From contig JAKOGI010000003.1 of the NCBI GenBank assembly GCA_029747015.1, forward strand, positions 2,753,001-2,817,000: a stretch of DNA of 64,000 bases, written 5' to 3'. Of the stretch, positions 12,450-24,954 are shown one piece after another (the stretch's first letter is position 1; each line of letters starts with the position of its first letter). Both the position numbers and the translations under genes were made by a program. The stretch comes from Carnegiea gigantea. Lineage: Eukaryota; Streptophyta; Magnoliopsida; Caryophyllales; Cactaceae. Under the pieces are notes generated by a model. The model had not been told where the DNA came from. It saw nothing but the letters and a program-made list of their open reading frames with translations, and ran no database searches.

Positions 12450-12557
12450 TGTAATAGAGGATATAAGCTTTCTTATAAATTAATTGTATATTCGTTTCTA
12501 TATAATGAGCGTCTAGCTCCCAGATTGGGGTGAGCAAAACACATTCAAAATCTCACA
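12450..12557 (+). repeat. 3' LTR of copia element
   Basis: Partner of 7414-7519, preceded directly by the purine run at 12439-12449. Confidence 0.9.
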
Positions 12558-12739
12558 ATCTACATTATCTTGATTTAAGCATGTCAAAACTTAGAACTAA
12601 GTGCAAATAGAAGTTAATAATGATGTCTTATCTTAGTGATTAAAATTGAAACCGTGAACATATTATGTCTTAAATTGGACTCTCCTCTTCTCTGATGTGT
12701 AGTCATGTTATACTCTCATTTATCATTGATTTGACTGAG

Positions 12740-13926
12740 TTAGTAAGAAACGAGAAAAGGGATGGATGGCAGGCAAATTAGACCTAGATAAAGCTTACGA
12801 TAGGCCAAAGTGGAGCTTTGTTTGGGACACAGTCATGGACATGTGTCTTCCACAGATTATGGCAGAGGTTATGATGTTGTGCATTTCTTCATATAGCATG
12901 AGAATTTTGTGGAATGGGGAGCCTACGGAGAGATTTTATCCAACAAGGCTGTAACACAAGAGAATCACTTATTCCCATACATCTTTCTAGCATGCGCTGA
13001 AAGCCTTGTTCATCTTATTGACGAAGCTGTGAATTTGAGAAAATTGAAACCGGTGCAAGTAAGCCATGATGGACCCCGGATCTCTAATCTCCTTTTTGCT
13101 GATTATGTCGTCTTTTTGTGGAGGTTTCAACTGAACACGCCCAAGTTACAATGAGTTACTCAGAAACATTTTGTAGTGCCTCGGGTTAGAAGGCGAGTAG
13201 TGACAAGTCTCAGATTTTCTTCTCCCCAAATACCCAAGAGAATGTGGCGACAAACATATGCAATATCGTGGGAATGGCTGGCACTGATGACCTAGATAAA
13301 CACTTAGGCGTGCCAATACTCCAAGGTAGGGTTACCAAGACTACTTTTCAGGAAGTGATAAAAGCTTGCAGGGTAGAAACTAAGTGTTTATCATTAATAG
13401 GAAGGATCACCTTGATACATTCCATGATGTTATCCATACCTGCAGAATGCAGATGTTATGAAAACTACAAGGCTGCCAACTGTGACGACCTTGATCGAAA
13501 AACTCGACTGTTCCAATGTGGAGGTAGATCATACCATACAAGACCATATCTTGTCTCTTGGGATGTCATCACTAATCCAAAGAGTATGGGTGGCCTAAAC
13601 ATGAGGGCAATGCGAGACCTTAATTTAGTTACACTAACCAAACTCGGTTGGAGAATGATGGCGGAGCCAAATGCACTGTGGGTAAGAGTGCTAGAGGAAA
13701 AATATTGCAGAGACGAGACTTAGACCAATGCATAAGAAGATCTAGTGCATCCAATGCTTGGATGGGAACAGTGGTGAGCATTGGCATTCTCTGCAAAGGC
13801 GTAGGACACTCTGTGGGAAATGGTTGCAACACATTGTTTTGGTCTCATAGATGGATAAGACGCCAAACCTTACATTGGAATGTGCTTTCAAAACAAAACA
13901 AGCTCAACCGAGCTGAAATTTTCTGA
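12740..13926 (+). pseudogene. LINE (L1-type) reverse transcriptase fragment, dead
   Basis: 12766-12954 encodes GKLDLDKAYDRPKWSFVWDT, the first catalytic block of plant LINE RT. Around 13093-13115 the second catalytic block reads NLLFADYVVFLW where FADD is expected, so one catalytic aspartate has become tyrosine. Later blocks are HLGVPILQGRVTKTTF, SLIGRITLIHSMMLSIPA and MGGLNMRAMRDLN, followed by a linker ending FWSHRWIRRQTLHWNVLS near 13888. Three frame changes break the reading. The fragment stops at about 13900, where the 5930-6960 fragment would continue in LINE order, but that piece lies upstream, so they are either separate copies or a rearrangement. Confidence 0.8.
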
Positions 13927-15173
13927 ACTTGAGATTGGTTTGCTAAGCATACGAACTAAACTTTGATCAAAGTTGAATTCAAGTTAAGCTTTGATGGAGT
14001 TAAATTGAAAATTTACCAAACCGACTTGGCTTGCGTACAGCCTTAAATGTGTGTTTTTTGTAGGATGAGAGACGAGGGACTTGCATCAAAAGAGAATGAT
14101 CCCAGGACCCCTTTAAAACATCTGGCCATCTAGGACATTTAGGACCAATGGGCTGCCTCAGTTGGCCTCTGGGGAGAGGTTCCCACCTACTTCACTCATC
14201 CACTTCTCCTCTTTGGGTTCTGAGTCTTCGACCAATTAACTTGAATTTGAAAGGCAAAAGGTTACTTTGAACCATAAAATAGTTGCCTATACCATTGGAG
14301 GATGTCCACATTGTGATGTTCATAGGACAATGTAAAAGGAAAAATTTAAAATAATATCATAGAGTGATTGGGATACCCCGGACACCGTAGGTGGCATGTG
14401 CAGTGTCGACACACGTAACGGAAAATAAATATATATGAAAAAAAAGAATGCGCGACAACGATGCCCATCCGCACAAAAATGTACGATAATTGATATCTGT
14501 TTAATTCCTCTCAAGTAAAATTTGAATATAAGTCTTTAAAATATGAAGATTTTTATTTAATAAATTTGTATTAGCTTTTATAAATTAATAACAATTTTAT
14601 TTTATTTATGGAAATAAAAAGTTTAGCCACAAAAAATTCATGTCAAATATTTTGTATGTGGGATGATTTTTGAGAAGCTTTTAAGTAATTGATTTAGAGA
14701 ACTCGAACAATAAGTGCGGCCTAACTCTAATTTATGGAAAAACTCTTCAGAAATAGTTGTATTATAAATATGATAGCTTAGAATAGTGTAAGTTTCCGAA
14801 CTCATTTTTAATGTAGGGGATGCCAACTAACTTTTCTTTTACAAATTTTTAGCGGTTGGACTAAAGACAGCTTGAGATATTATACAATTGGACTATTGTA
14901 CTAATTGTGAGAAAAATACAACAAAAATTATTATTAATTTACGTGCTAACCCTGTACCGGAAAACAAAATGCATCAAATGTTAGATATTTGGAGAGATAT
15001 TAAGAATACTAGTTATTAAATAAAACTGTCTCAATTTTATCATACAAGCTAATTTAGTTCTATCGATTATGATTATAAATTTATAAATGATGGTATCACC
15101 TAAGACAAATTATATTTTATGACCATAAAAATCTAATTCTTTGCAAGATGAAGCAGCAATGTCAACCACTGAA
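13927..15173. other. Non-coding intergenic sequence
   Basis: AT-rich, no gene recognised. 13895-14045 has direct and inverted GAGCT/AAGCTT-type motifs like the ends of hAT elements, but I could not pair its ends. The two 62-64 codon minus-strand frames here have no recognisable content. Confidence 0.4.
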
Positions 15174-15389
15174 GGCCTGTTCTTTTCGTAGACTAATTGG
15201 GGTGGGTAAAAGGGGGAAGTAAGTTGAGGTAGGTTGAAATAGGTTGAGCTGGATTGAAGTAGGTTGAAGTGGATTGAAGTGAGTTGAATTTTTTTCATGT
15301 GACAAATTTAAGTTGGTTAAAATAGTGAAAGTGGGTTGAAGTGGGTTGAGATTAGTATTTTAGAATTGACCCACAAACGGAACAGGGCC
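15174..15389. mobile_element. Tourist-like MITE (PIF/Harbinger type), GTTGAAGT subfamily
   Basis: Inverted ends GGCCTGTTCTTTTCG and the reverse complement GGCCCTGTTCCG. TAA follows on the right; the left flank is GAA, so the TWA target duplication is decayed. The interior is a degenerate minisatellite built on GTAGGTTGAAGTGGATTGAA. Related in ends and interior to 29069-29398. Confidence 0.7.
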
Positions 15390-15392
15390 TAA

Positions 15393-16765
15393 GGCTGGCA
15401 TTTCGACATGCTGAGCGCACAAAATTTTCAAGTCCAAGACCCAAAGCCAACCTCTTATCAAGCAAAAATTTTCCTCTCTTTATTGTTGGCCATACAACTG
15501 CACATGACAAATATGGCGCAAGAAGGGCCACATCTCTTTATAAGAAGCTTCAATCTTGCATCTCCAATTTGACTATAAAATGCGCCGGGGGGAAAAAAAA
15601 AAAAAGTCAAGCTTCTAGAACTGTACTATGTGGCTCACGGGCTAAAATAACTTAACTTTTGATGATGTACGGTTTAAGCTTATTACATTCAAACAAAGTT
15701 GTTTCTTCTAATATTATGTACTTATAAGAATTTAATCAGTCTTAATTTGTCTAATTGAGATATAATTATCAATAGAACTTTAAAAAATATGAATTACCCA
15801 ACTTAACATTTGTAATTGTAACAGAGTTTTCTTAATCAAAAGTTATTACATGTGAATGCTTAATTTTAACAAGCAGCATGATGTAAGCTCGTACTGTATC
15901 ATTATTAACTAACCATTAAGTATACAATTCATAGTTTCATACTGGCCTCTATTAGGCCTAAGAAAATTAGCCTGAAATCAAATTCTTTATATTAATTCTA
16001 ATAATCGAAACATATTACATGAAAATGAACTTAAAATTCGAATGGATTTGCCTCCATTCAAAGCAAACCAAACCAAAATTTCCTACGAAGAATATTTTTC
16101 TTTCCAAATTACCCTATTAAACAAGATACCAATTAATCTAAAATTAACCGAAATTATAATTGCCCTAATTACAATCGAATTCGAGTTTAACCTAACCTAT
16201 ATACAAATCGAATGGCCCATCACTAGGGACAGGCTTTTATCCCGCCGCAGTGAAAGAGGAAACCTCTTTTGTATTCAAATTTCAAAGGTGAAGAGATGAG
16301 TTGCGACTTTTTATTCCAAAAGTGTTGGGAATTTGGAGGAAATCAGAAAACCCGATAAGGACCGTGAACGCTTTAGAGCCCCACTGCAAGAGGAGCCCAA
16401 CCCCTCTCAGCCGTTTGCCCTAGACTGAACTATATTCCTCTTTTGAGGCTTTTCCGCTTCTCTATCTCTCTCTCCTGGTAATTTCTCTTTCTCTGCTCTT
16501 CCTCATTTCGCCTCTTCATGAAACATTGATGGGTTGTTTTCATCTCTCTTCCAATACTCGCATATTTTCTACTCCTTAAAAATCACCCTGAAAGTTTTCT
16601 GCTTTTTCTCTATTTGTCATTCATTATCATTGCTCATTGTCCCTCTTTCAAAGCCCTGTCACTTATTATTCCATTGATCTCCTTCCTTTCTTTTCAGTTA
16701 TTCTTATCTGGGCATTAAATTCTTCCCATTTTGGAGTGACCCATTTGCTCTATTAGGGCTTTGAA
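15393..16765. other. Intergenic and upstream region of the mitochondrial carrier gene
   Basis: No gene recognised up to about 16.4 kb. From 16425 to 16765 the sequence becomes pyrimidine-rich (TCTCTATCTCTCTCTCCTGG), typical of a plant 5' leader. It may contain a leader intron, since GGTAATTTC at 16477 is a possible donor. Confidence 0.4.
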
Positions 16766-19700
16766 ATGGTTGATTTGGGTCGAACCCACCCCCAGAACGA
16801 TCGCCACCGCTGGATGGACCAATCTTCTTGTTCTGGGGTGAACGAAAATGAGTTCCTTGAATCGTCTTCTCTTCGAATTACCGATGAAAGCACGATTGTG
16901 ATGTCGGAGATTTTGCAGCAGGCTCAAACAAAGTCTCAATCTCAACCTGCAAATCGTTCAAATGATGCTAATTCAATTAACTTCGCTGCTAATGCTCTAT
17001 CTGCAGCTGGTGCTGCCTTTCTTTCTGCTGTCCTTGTTAACCCTCTTGACGTTGCTAAGGTTTGTGCCCCCCTCCCTCTTTTTTGGGCGGGTTAGGGATT
17101 TTTGTATTTGGGTTTTTTTGGGGCCGGGGCTGCGTGGGTAAGGGAGATGTCATAGTCAATTTGGCTGATAAAGCTTTATATATGCTGGATTTGAGTATAT
17201 CATTCAGTGCTTCATTTGCTACTTTGAAATGTTTTACCCTTCCTGTTCTGTTTTGCCTTGTTTTCGTTTAGTTTGCCAATTGCAGTTGAATTGATAATCT
17301 TGTTGTAATTGTTGTATAATTCTTCGCTTCAATTGTCAGTTGTATTCATGTCTGCTTAGTTATAGTTGTGGAGTGTTGTTGTTCTTATGAAGTCTTGTTG
17401 TCTGAAGGTTGTGCTGGTTTTGTGATTGTATCTTTTGTCAAGTGTACTTAAATAATTGGGTCGTTAATGTTTATCCTGGAATTCTTGTACTGGATCATTT
17501 GTTTTGTGTTGCTGCGCGTGTGACATCTCCATTTCGTGATGGGTTAGTAGTTGATTTGCTTAAATTTTGAAGAGTGTAACTTGGGATTGTGACTGTGCCT
17601 CTCATCATTCTTTGTTGTTCCATTTATACCACAAATGTCAATTCAAGTGTTGTATGTGAAGCACTTTTGTTCTCCTTTGACATCTGTTAATCAATTTTTG
17701 ATGTTGAGAAGTCTGAAGTGACCACTGTGATGCAGTGTCACTAGTTTATTGAACATGTTTCCTGCGGTGTCAGATGTAAACTTGGTCTATCAGATTAAAA
17801 AGTGCACATTATCCTGAAGTCCTTATCAACATTTTTTTTTGGGGGGGTAATTTTCAGACTAGGCTACAAGCGCAGGCTGCTGGGGTTCCGTATGCACATC
17901 CATTAAGCAATGCAACAAGTCGCATGGCTTTTTTTGGACCAAATATGGTAACTTGCTTAATTGTCGTTATATGAAAAAACTCAGTTCCACTCTCTGTTTA
18001 GTAGACAAGTGATGTTTTAGCTTGTTTATGTTATGACAATCTCCTATTAATTTTCTCATGCAGATGTTTGCGGACTTGAGGTGTTCACCCACATGTACAC
18101 GCGCTGGTGTTCAAGGAACAGTATCAATTTGCCCACCTGATTGTTTTCAGTACAAAGGAACAGTTGATGTCATTTATAAAATTGTCAGACAGGTTGATTC
18201 TGGTTCCAAGGCCTTCTTTATATTGTATTATCCCGAGTTGTTCTTGGAGTGATATATGACACAATGGGATATTGGTTAAAGTGTGCTTACATATTTGCAT
18301 TTCATTTATCCGCTTCTTGTCAATGTGGAATCTATTCGGCTAAATTCTTGCAGTGTTCTTGCTGTGGATACTAGAGTGGTAGATCCACAGCATGCTGAGT
18401 TCAGCTGGGCATTTTAATTCTCTACTGCAATAACTGATAAATTTGGGTGCAGTTATACTTCTTTATATTTTAACTCTTCACTTTTGCTTCATAGACGCTG
18501 GGCATAATAAATTCAGGGTATTTTAACAGTACGACTATTGCAGGAAGGAATCACAAGGCTGTGGAGAGGAACAAATGCTGGCCTGGCGCTTGCAGTACCA
18601 ATGGTGAGCTGTATATCTGGGGATCATCGTTTCTGTACATTCTTAGAGGGGGGGTCATTGCATTGAATAATTATTTCTTTCTGTTTTTTATCAGGTTGGA
18701 ATTTACCTACCCTTTTATGACATTTTCCGCATCCGCATGGAGGAATTTGTTGCTAACAATGCTCCAAGTATGGGGCCATATGTCCCATTTGTGGCTGGCG
18801 CCTTGGCACGTTCCTTAGCTTGCACAACATGCTATCCTATTGAACTTGCTCGAACCCGGATGCAGGTCCTTTAGTTGTTTTGAACACTGTACTAGATTAT
18901 CAGTTTGAAACTTTAGCCTTGTTTTGGATCTTTGCAAGTTTACATTGTTTTTTTGAGTTGTTTGTGACTTTGGTACCTTGCCTGGTTTTCTACTTTAGGC
19001 TTTTAAAGAAACCGGGAAGAAGCCTCCTGGTGTGTTGAAGACCCTTATTGGGATTGTTTCAAATGTCAACAGTACAACTAGTTCCCAGAGCAAGTGTAAG
19101 CACTATTTACTGTTACTTGTGAAAATCCTATAATTCTGGTTAAATTTCGAATAGAAAAAAGATATGGAGGTCTCTATTGCTTTTATGTTTGTGGACCTTC
19201 CTCGTGTATGTCTGTAAATAAGTTGATCATGTTACATGGAGATCAGATGTATTTATAGGGTTGTTGTGAATTTGGGCCAAATCAGTTTCGTCTCAGTAAA
19301 TTGTCATCTAGCGTAGTCGTTTGACTTGTTTCTAAGATAGTTGTCCTGCTAAATGATTTCTAACCAAGGATTTAATGGGGAACATATACGCATTCTTGGG
19401 GTAAGTTGTGTGCAACTTACCCCCTCTTCTGTGCTCTAGGTGGAGCTTCATAAAAGGAATTGGGATGAAAGTTTGGTATCCTATGACCATTTGATCAGCA
19501 AATTCATTATGTTCACAGTTGATGCATAAATAACATCATTTACGAGTTGTGGTACCTTTCCCTGATGTGGTAAGGGTTGTTTTCAGCTGCATAATTGCAG
19601 TGTATAATACGGTTAGAGTGTTTTTACTTGAATGGTGCTTAGTTGTTTACCCGTGATCTGTTTAATGTTGCTTGGTAGATCTTTTGGCAACAACCTCTCT

Positions 19701-21930
19701 GTTAATCTTGACTAGTTAGGGATTGGCTGTGTATACTTTGATGGTGGTACCAATATTAGGTGTTTCCGTGTTTGCTGCTCTATACTATGTCTTGGTCTTG
19801 GCTAGTGGTGTCTTTGACGTAGGTTGTAGGCATACATCAGTTGTCAGGTTTGTCCCTTTTCTGAAAATTTTACGAGTTTTTTGGTCTAGGGAAAAAAATG
19901 TGTAGCGCATTTTCTCACATGTTTATTGAGGTAAACTAAAGATTAAAAGCCTCAGTATTATAGGATGCATGGGGTAGCCAAGCCTGTTTGTTGGGTTAAG
20001 GCTTGGATGATTGTAAGTTGAAATTGGTATTCATGGGATGATAAGTTGGATTTGAGAATGGTGTTTGTGATTCTTTGTCTTCAGGTGATCTTTTGCAGCA
20101 TGAATATTTCTGTTAGATATTTCAAACACACTTAACTGTAATTTTTATGTCTAATTATTAGTGAAAATGATTTATCGGAGCTGCATGTAGTTATTGTCGT
20201 ATCTGAAAGCTGAAAAGTTTAGAATGTTAAGAGTTGGAGTCAAGGGATTCTTTATCAATTGATTTCTTCACGGTATAACCTAACTTCATTGGACAGTGCA
20301 AAACTACCGTGTGCTCTGGACTGGCCTTGGAGCTCAGCTTGCTCGTGATGTTCCTTTCTCAGCTATCTGTTGGTCAACACTTGAACCTGTGAGACTTGTT
20401 CTTTTACCTTGTTTTTTATGAAGCTGATCTGTCTTTGTAATTGGGTCATTGATGGTACGTCCATTTTTATGATAGATGAGGAGGAAACTCCGTGCTATAA
20501 TGAGGGATGAAGCAAGTGCTGTCACTGTTCTTGGGTCTAATTTTGCTGCTGGATTTGTTGCTGGAAGCCTAGCTGCTGGTGCGACAGTTCCTTTGGATGT
20601 GGCAAGAACACGCAGGCAAATAGAGGTGACCTATCCAATTCGAAATTAAATAGTACCTTTCAGGCACTTTAAGTAAATCTTTCGATCATTTTATACTGCA
20701 TTAGCAATGTGTCGCCATTTTTCTGTATCATCTCATCTAAATTGCATTACTGTTTAATTCCAGAAAGATCCTGTTAAGGCATTGAGGATGACTACAAGGC
20801 AGACTCTGATAGAGATTTGGAGGTAGTTCAATCTCCCCATCGCTCTAACTGTTCTTTTAGCTTTTGAAAGTGTAGAATGTGGGCTAGAAATATTTTTTTA
20901 ATTTTCTTTTAGTTTTTGCTATGTTTTGTTGAGAAATGCTCATCCTTTTGCCTTCACCAATCGTTATGCACAAACCATTTAACCACTAATTCTTATGTGA
21001 GACTGTCCTACATAAGATTATGATGAGATGTACTCTTTTCAGGCTGACTTTTCAAAGGTATTTGGATGATGACAGTTTATTTTAGAACGACTTTCTAATT
21101 GAGATGGGTGATTGATAATGCATTGGACAATGATTTTTATTAGAGTCATCTCTAATTGAATTATTAGTCACTTTATAATTATTAAATGTTACCATATAAT
21201 TGTCTATCCTCCGATATCTTTCATGTAAGACGATCTCATGTAAGACTTACGACATAAACTAAACCACAATAAAAGACCACAAATCCCTAATGTCCCCATA
21301 GTTAGGCTCTCTCTCTGTCCCCCCCCCCCCTTCCCCGGGGGAAGGGGGTATCTGCTGTGTCCAGCTCAGTAGATTTAAATACAGTTTAAAGTCTACTGTT
21401 TTGTGGCTAAGAAGTTGTGAGGTATTGTATTTTAGTCCACTGTATACAAACGTCGAAACATTGCCTTAAAAGGAACTGTACTAAGTTGCCTGGAAGTGAG
21501 CAATTTATGTGGTCTTCTCTTGAGAACAAATAGAAAGTATAGACCTTAGATCAAAGATAAAATGAAAGGTATGGCTCAGCATATCATACATTCGATTGGA
21601 GAAGCTTGTTTTGATCAACAACCAACAAAAACTGTGGTCAGTGCTATGATTGCCAATGACCCTTGAACTGTTTTCGTTTGAAAATGTGCCTGGAACCTGA
21701 ATTTTGCACTCTCCTCACTATGTTTCAGTTGTATATTATTTTAACGTAAACCAATGGGCGCTGCTTGTCAATGATGGTTGTTTGATCATGTTTGGTGCAG
21801 GGATGGAGGGATGAGAGGCCTCTTTGCAGGGGTTGGTCCTCGTGTTGCTCGTGCAGGCCCATCCGTGGGGATCGTGGTTTCGTTCTATGAGGTTGTGAAA
21901 TATGTCTTGAATACAAAGTTGACTTCATGA
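16766..21930 (+). CDS. MTM1: Mitochondrial carrier protein, MTM1 / SLC25A39-40-like
   Basis: Ten coding exons with GT-AG borders join in frame: 16766-17059, 17858-17947, 18064-18192, 18544-18603, 18695-18865, 18999-19095, 20297-20388, 20476-20625, 20764-20822, 21801-21930, giving 423 aa and a TGA stop. The three carrier signatures are present: PLDVAKTR (residues 93-100), YPIELARTRMQ (238-248) and PLDVARTRRQ (350-359), one per two-helix repeat. The Cys-containing loop (DLRCSPTCTRAGVQGTVSIC) between repeats marks the MTM1/SLC25A39-40 branch. By family this is an inner-membrane carrier; animal SLC25A39 takes up glutathione, while yeast and Arabidopsis MTM1 affect manganese loading of mitochondrial superoxide dismutase. 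The N-terminal 65 or so residues before the first helix are poorly conserved; a later Met at 16901 is an alternative start. The carrier frame has no breaks, so the gene looks functional. Confidence 0.92.
17832..17847 (+). repeat. Poly-T/poly-G composite tract (T9G7) in intron 1
   Basis: Nine T run directly into seven G, ten bases before the AG acceptor of exon 2 of the carrier gene. It is one of six such tracts in the window. Confidence 0.85.
20992..21250. mobile_element. MITE-like insertion in intron 9 of the carrier gene
   Basis: The left end CTTATGTGAGACTGTCCTAC and the reverse complement of the right end (TCTTACATGAGATCGTCTTA) form imperfect inverted repeats, and each end is itself nearly palindromic. 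No coding. Such ends are widespread in dicot MITEs. I could not fix a target duplication. Confidence 0.5.
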
Positions 21931-22560
21931 TCAAAACAGAAACTACATCTTACATGGCTCAGTCCAGTGAGGAGGGCAGTTTTTTCCGGTGACTTGGCGT
22001 TGAAGGTTTCAGTCTTCTAGGTTTATAAATAATGCCCCTTTTTGTGAACCAAACTGTGGGGCTGATCCTGAAATCTAGAGTTTTGGGTCCGGTAATGCAG
22101 GACTTAAATTTTATGTCAGGTTGCTTCTGATGAAGTCTGTTTCTCTAGGTTGAGCAAAAAATTTTGTAGCAAATGTTTTACTCCCATGTGAAAATTTTTG
22201 CTGAGCTTCAGTCTCAGTTTTCACGCCTTCACTTCTTCTCGTCACTGTTGTGATGTTCAGATTCTCTGTTGCCTTTCCGTCCTTTTTCTTTTGTGGGAAA
22301 AGGCGAGGCAAAGTTATTATTGATGGTGCGAAGCTGAAGAAGAATAAAGAGGCCTGATCGGAATAATGTAGTGTAAGAAGTGTAAATGAGGTATTTTGTG
22401 TGGAAATTGGACACTATCCGGGCGAATATGATTATTTTTGAGGGCGGTGACGGGTGATATAGGTTTTGTAAATCACATATTGAATATGATTATTTGTTTT
22501 TTGGTCTGCAGGTTAATGCAAGTATAACAAATATAATAACAAACGAAACTAAGAAAGGCC
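21931..22560 (+). other. 3' untranslated and downstream region of the carrier gene
   Basis: No frame or repeat recognised. The sequence is transcribed-like (mixed composition, no microsatellite) for several hundred bases. The exact polyadenylation site cannot be set from sequence alone. Confidence 0.4.
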
Positions 22561-22569
22561 TAAGTTCTA

Positions 22570-24209
22570 AGCTGCAAATGGATTATTATCATCAGTCGAC
22601 CCAGTTCACATGGTAGTATTATAATAATTCTTGCCATAGCCTCCATTGCTATCACACTGTGACAAAGCTTGCTTCTTGCGTAGCAATGTGGTGATGTCCA
22701 ACTGTGTGGCCTCCAACTTACGCTTGCCACATATGATGCTAGTGCTATCTTGCTGTTCAAGCTGAGATTCATCATTGCGTATCCACCGTTTGAATCTCTT
22801 ACCATTTTGACGATCTTCCCTGCACCAAGCAATTAGGTTAGGAGCAAAAGTCTTAGGTTCATAGCTGTGATCAATGATAGGTGCTTTCTCCAATGTGTGC
22901 ATTCAAGTATATCTATGTTGCATTCTTCTGTTCTTCTTTCTACGATGAGGCCATTTGTCATGGTAACAATGGGTTGAAACTTTAAAGTAGGGACTTACAG
23001 GACGACTTTGAGCCTCTTCATCAATGACCTATCGCTCTGAGTTCCCTGGAGCTGAGCAATGAACCTGGACCACCATATAGCCCATCGAATGCTTGCTATA
23101 GACCTCAACTATACTTCCTTGTTCAATCATTTTATAAGTTGCTCGGGATAGACATAGAGATCTTAGTGGGCTTCTCTCAGTTTGTCCTACGGCATTTCTG
23201 AAGATTATTTTGTTGGTCTGAGACGCAGGGGTGGAAGGAAGTACCATTGCAGTTGTAGAACTATCGTAACCTTCAATCACCACGCTGGTCATCCTTGTCA
23301 ATGTGGAGGTAGATTATGTTCTCCACAAATCCAAATCCATGCGAGTTCCAACGCTAGGATGACTACTTGTGCTCTCTTCCTCTAATTTCATACTCTCATC
23401 AACATGAATAGCCACACTTGAGTTGGGGTCATTAGAAAGGGCAGGAGTTTAGATAGAGGTATAGCTAAATGTCTCCTTACATACCCCGACATTTGACTTT
23501 TGCATTACATTGTCATGCATCTTCACCAAGTTCTCTCTATCGTTTGAATCTGGACATCATTTCTTGCGTAAAGGTCCACCAACCTTATCTTCAAAATCAG
23601 GAAGTGTTTTCTTCATATCTTGCTCTCCATCCAGCACTATTTGGGCTTGAACTTCCTTTGTAAGAACTTTGTTGCAAGAAATGTTACACAACTCCTCCAC
23701 TCTAGATAATTGGTCCCTAATTTCTTCGTTATAAGGTTCAAGTTGAATAGCTACAAGAAGGTCTTGTTTAGCTTCCTCACTTAACCCCTTAACCCCATGT
23801 GTAATAAAGCCTGAGCTTTCCGAAATTGAGCTTTAATGTTAAACGAATCAAAGTTCATAACAACATCACATTGTCGCTTAGCTAATTCAAACTCTTTCAA
23901 TTTTAATCAACAAGCAGCAACATTCAGGTTAATCTGAATTGCAAGTTCCTCAATTAACTTCTCATTGTGCTCATTCTCAGGAACTGTTAGACATGGATAT
24001 TAGAATGCTTTATCATACCTGTTGATGGCAGATCGATAGGCCTTTGATTTGTAAAGTGTGTTTCCTTCCTCCTTCAACTCTTTAGCTTTCACCAGCGTCT
24101 CACGAGAGGAGTCCATCTGTAGTTCCATTCTTATCACATCCTCATCGAATTTAGGCATAAAGGGATCGTCAGAGAGGTCTGAAATCACATACTGAGTTGA
24201 AAAAGCCAT
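22570..24209 (-). pseudogene. Intronless broken copy of a TPR-domain protein gene
   Basis: Starting at 24209 (MAFSTQYVISDLSDD) the minus strand reads one protein for about 545 codons without introns. A TPR block is clear: KAKELKEEGNTLYKSKAYRS, then INLNVAAC, LKLKEFELAKRQCDVV and FNIKAQFRKAQALLHMG, like the helix pairs of co-chaperone/immunophilin TPR domains. A hydrophilic C-terminal part follows (RPVSPYFK near 22990, then FAPNLIAWCREDRQ). At least eight in-frame stops interrupt it: TAA right after the first TPR helix pair near 24000, others near 23905, 23800, 23560, 23455, 23325, 23029 and 22905. There is one frame change between about 24000 and 23301. The lack of introns suggests a retrocopy, but I see no poly-A tail. 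The parent gene is not in the window. Confidence 0.7.
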
Positions 24210-24954
24210 GCTTGATTAAGCGCAAGGCCACTCATGCAACCCTTTTGAATTGGAATTGTTGTTGTTTTCCCAACTGAGTTTGCTACTTCTGGTCTTCACC
24301 TATGCGTCTTTCGGCTGGGGGGTTGACATCACAAACAAGGGAAAAGAACAGCCAAAAAGGGGGTTGGTTATCTGGGTAAAGAAAACAAAACCCTAACTCT
24401 CTTTGCAAACAGAACAAAGAGTGAAATTAGAAGGTATGGAAAAATGATATTGAAATTGAGTCACGGGCGGGAGGGACCGACCGAAGACGACTCTCAGACA
24501 GGTCGCCGACCGTAGCTCAGAGGGAGGATGTGAAAATCGCCACGACAAGATAATCGGTCCTTGGAAATCGCCAAACCTTTGTCGAGTGTTTGAGGAACTC
24601 AGAAAATATAAATTGTTTTGTGAAAAGATTACCAAATTAAATCATTTTTATGTCCCATTGTCAACTCAATTTATCAGCCATCTAAATTTTACCTTAAATG
24701 AATTTTATACCAATCACCTTATTCACAAACATCAACTATTATTTTCAAGAATTATGTTTATTTCCATTTTTATTCAATATTCATGTCACATTCCATATAC
24801 AATGTTTTCTTTTCCCATTTTCAGCACAAAAATAAAATTAGGCATCTAAATTCTAGACGAAAGTTGCGCGCCCCTACATAGGAGGATATTATTGATGAGA
24901 TATATCATCAAGGGGCTCTTTTTTCCTCAGGAGGAACTACAAAGAGTGATACAA
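24210..24954. other. Non-coding sequence upstream of the TPR pseudogene
   Basis: 24360-24610 has moderate GC and resembles a 5' leader/promoter on the minus strand, perhaps the copied leader of the TPR gene. 24610-24850 is AT-rich. No gene recognised. Confidence 0.35.

Larger units (their letters stand above)
7414..12557 (+). mobile_element. Ty1/copia LTR retrotransposon, near full length but inactivated
   Basis: Short LTRs (7414-7519 and 12450-12557) begin TGTAATAGAGG and end TCTCACA. They differ at about 13 of 106 bases plus an indel, so the insertion is old. A degraded initiator-Met primer site follows the left LTR and a purine run (ATTAAGGGAG) precedes the right one. Domain order is gag, CCHC knuckle, protease, integrase, reverse transcriptase, RNase H, which is the copia order. 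All coding parts carry stops and frameshifts. Flanking bases TAATC (7409-7413) and CAATC (12556-12560) could be a one-mismatch target duplication if the LTR ends two bases earlier than drawn. Very short LTRs suit one of the compact copia lineages; I do not assign it further. Confidence 0.9.

Noticed and set aside
16042..16299. 85-codon plus frame upstream of the carrier gene
   Set aside because: No domain, AT-rich composition and no splice partner; likely chance.
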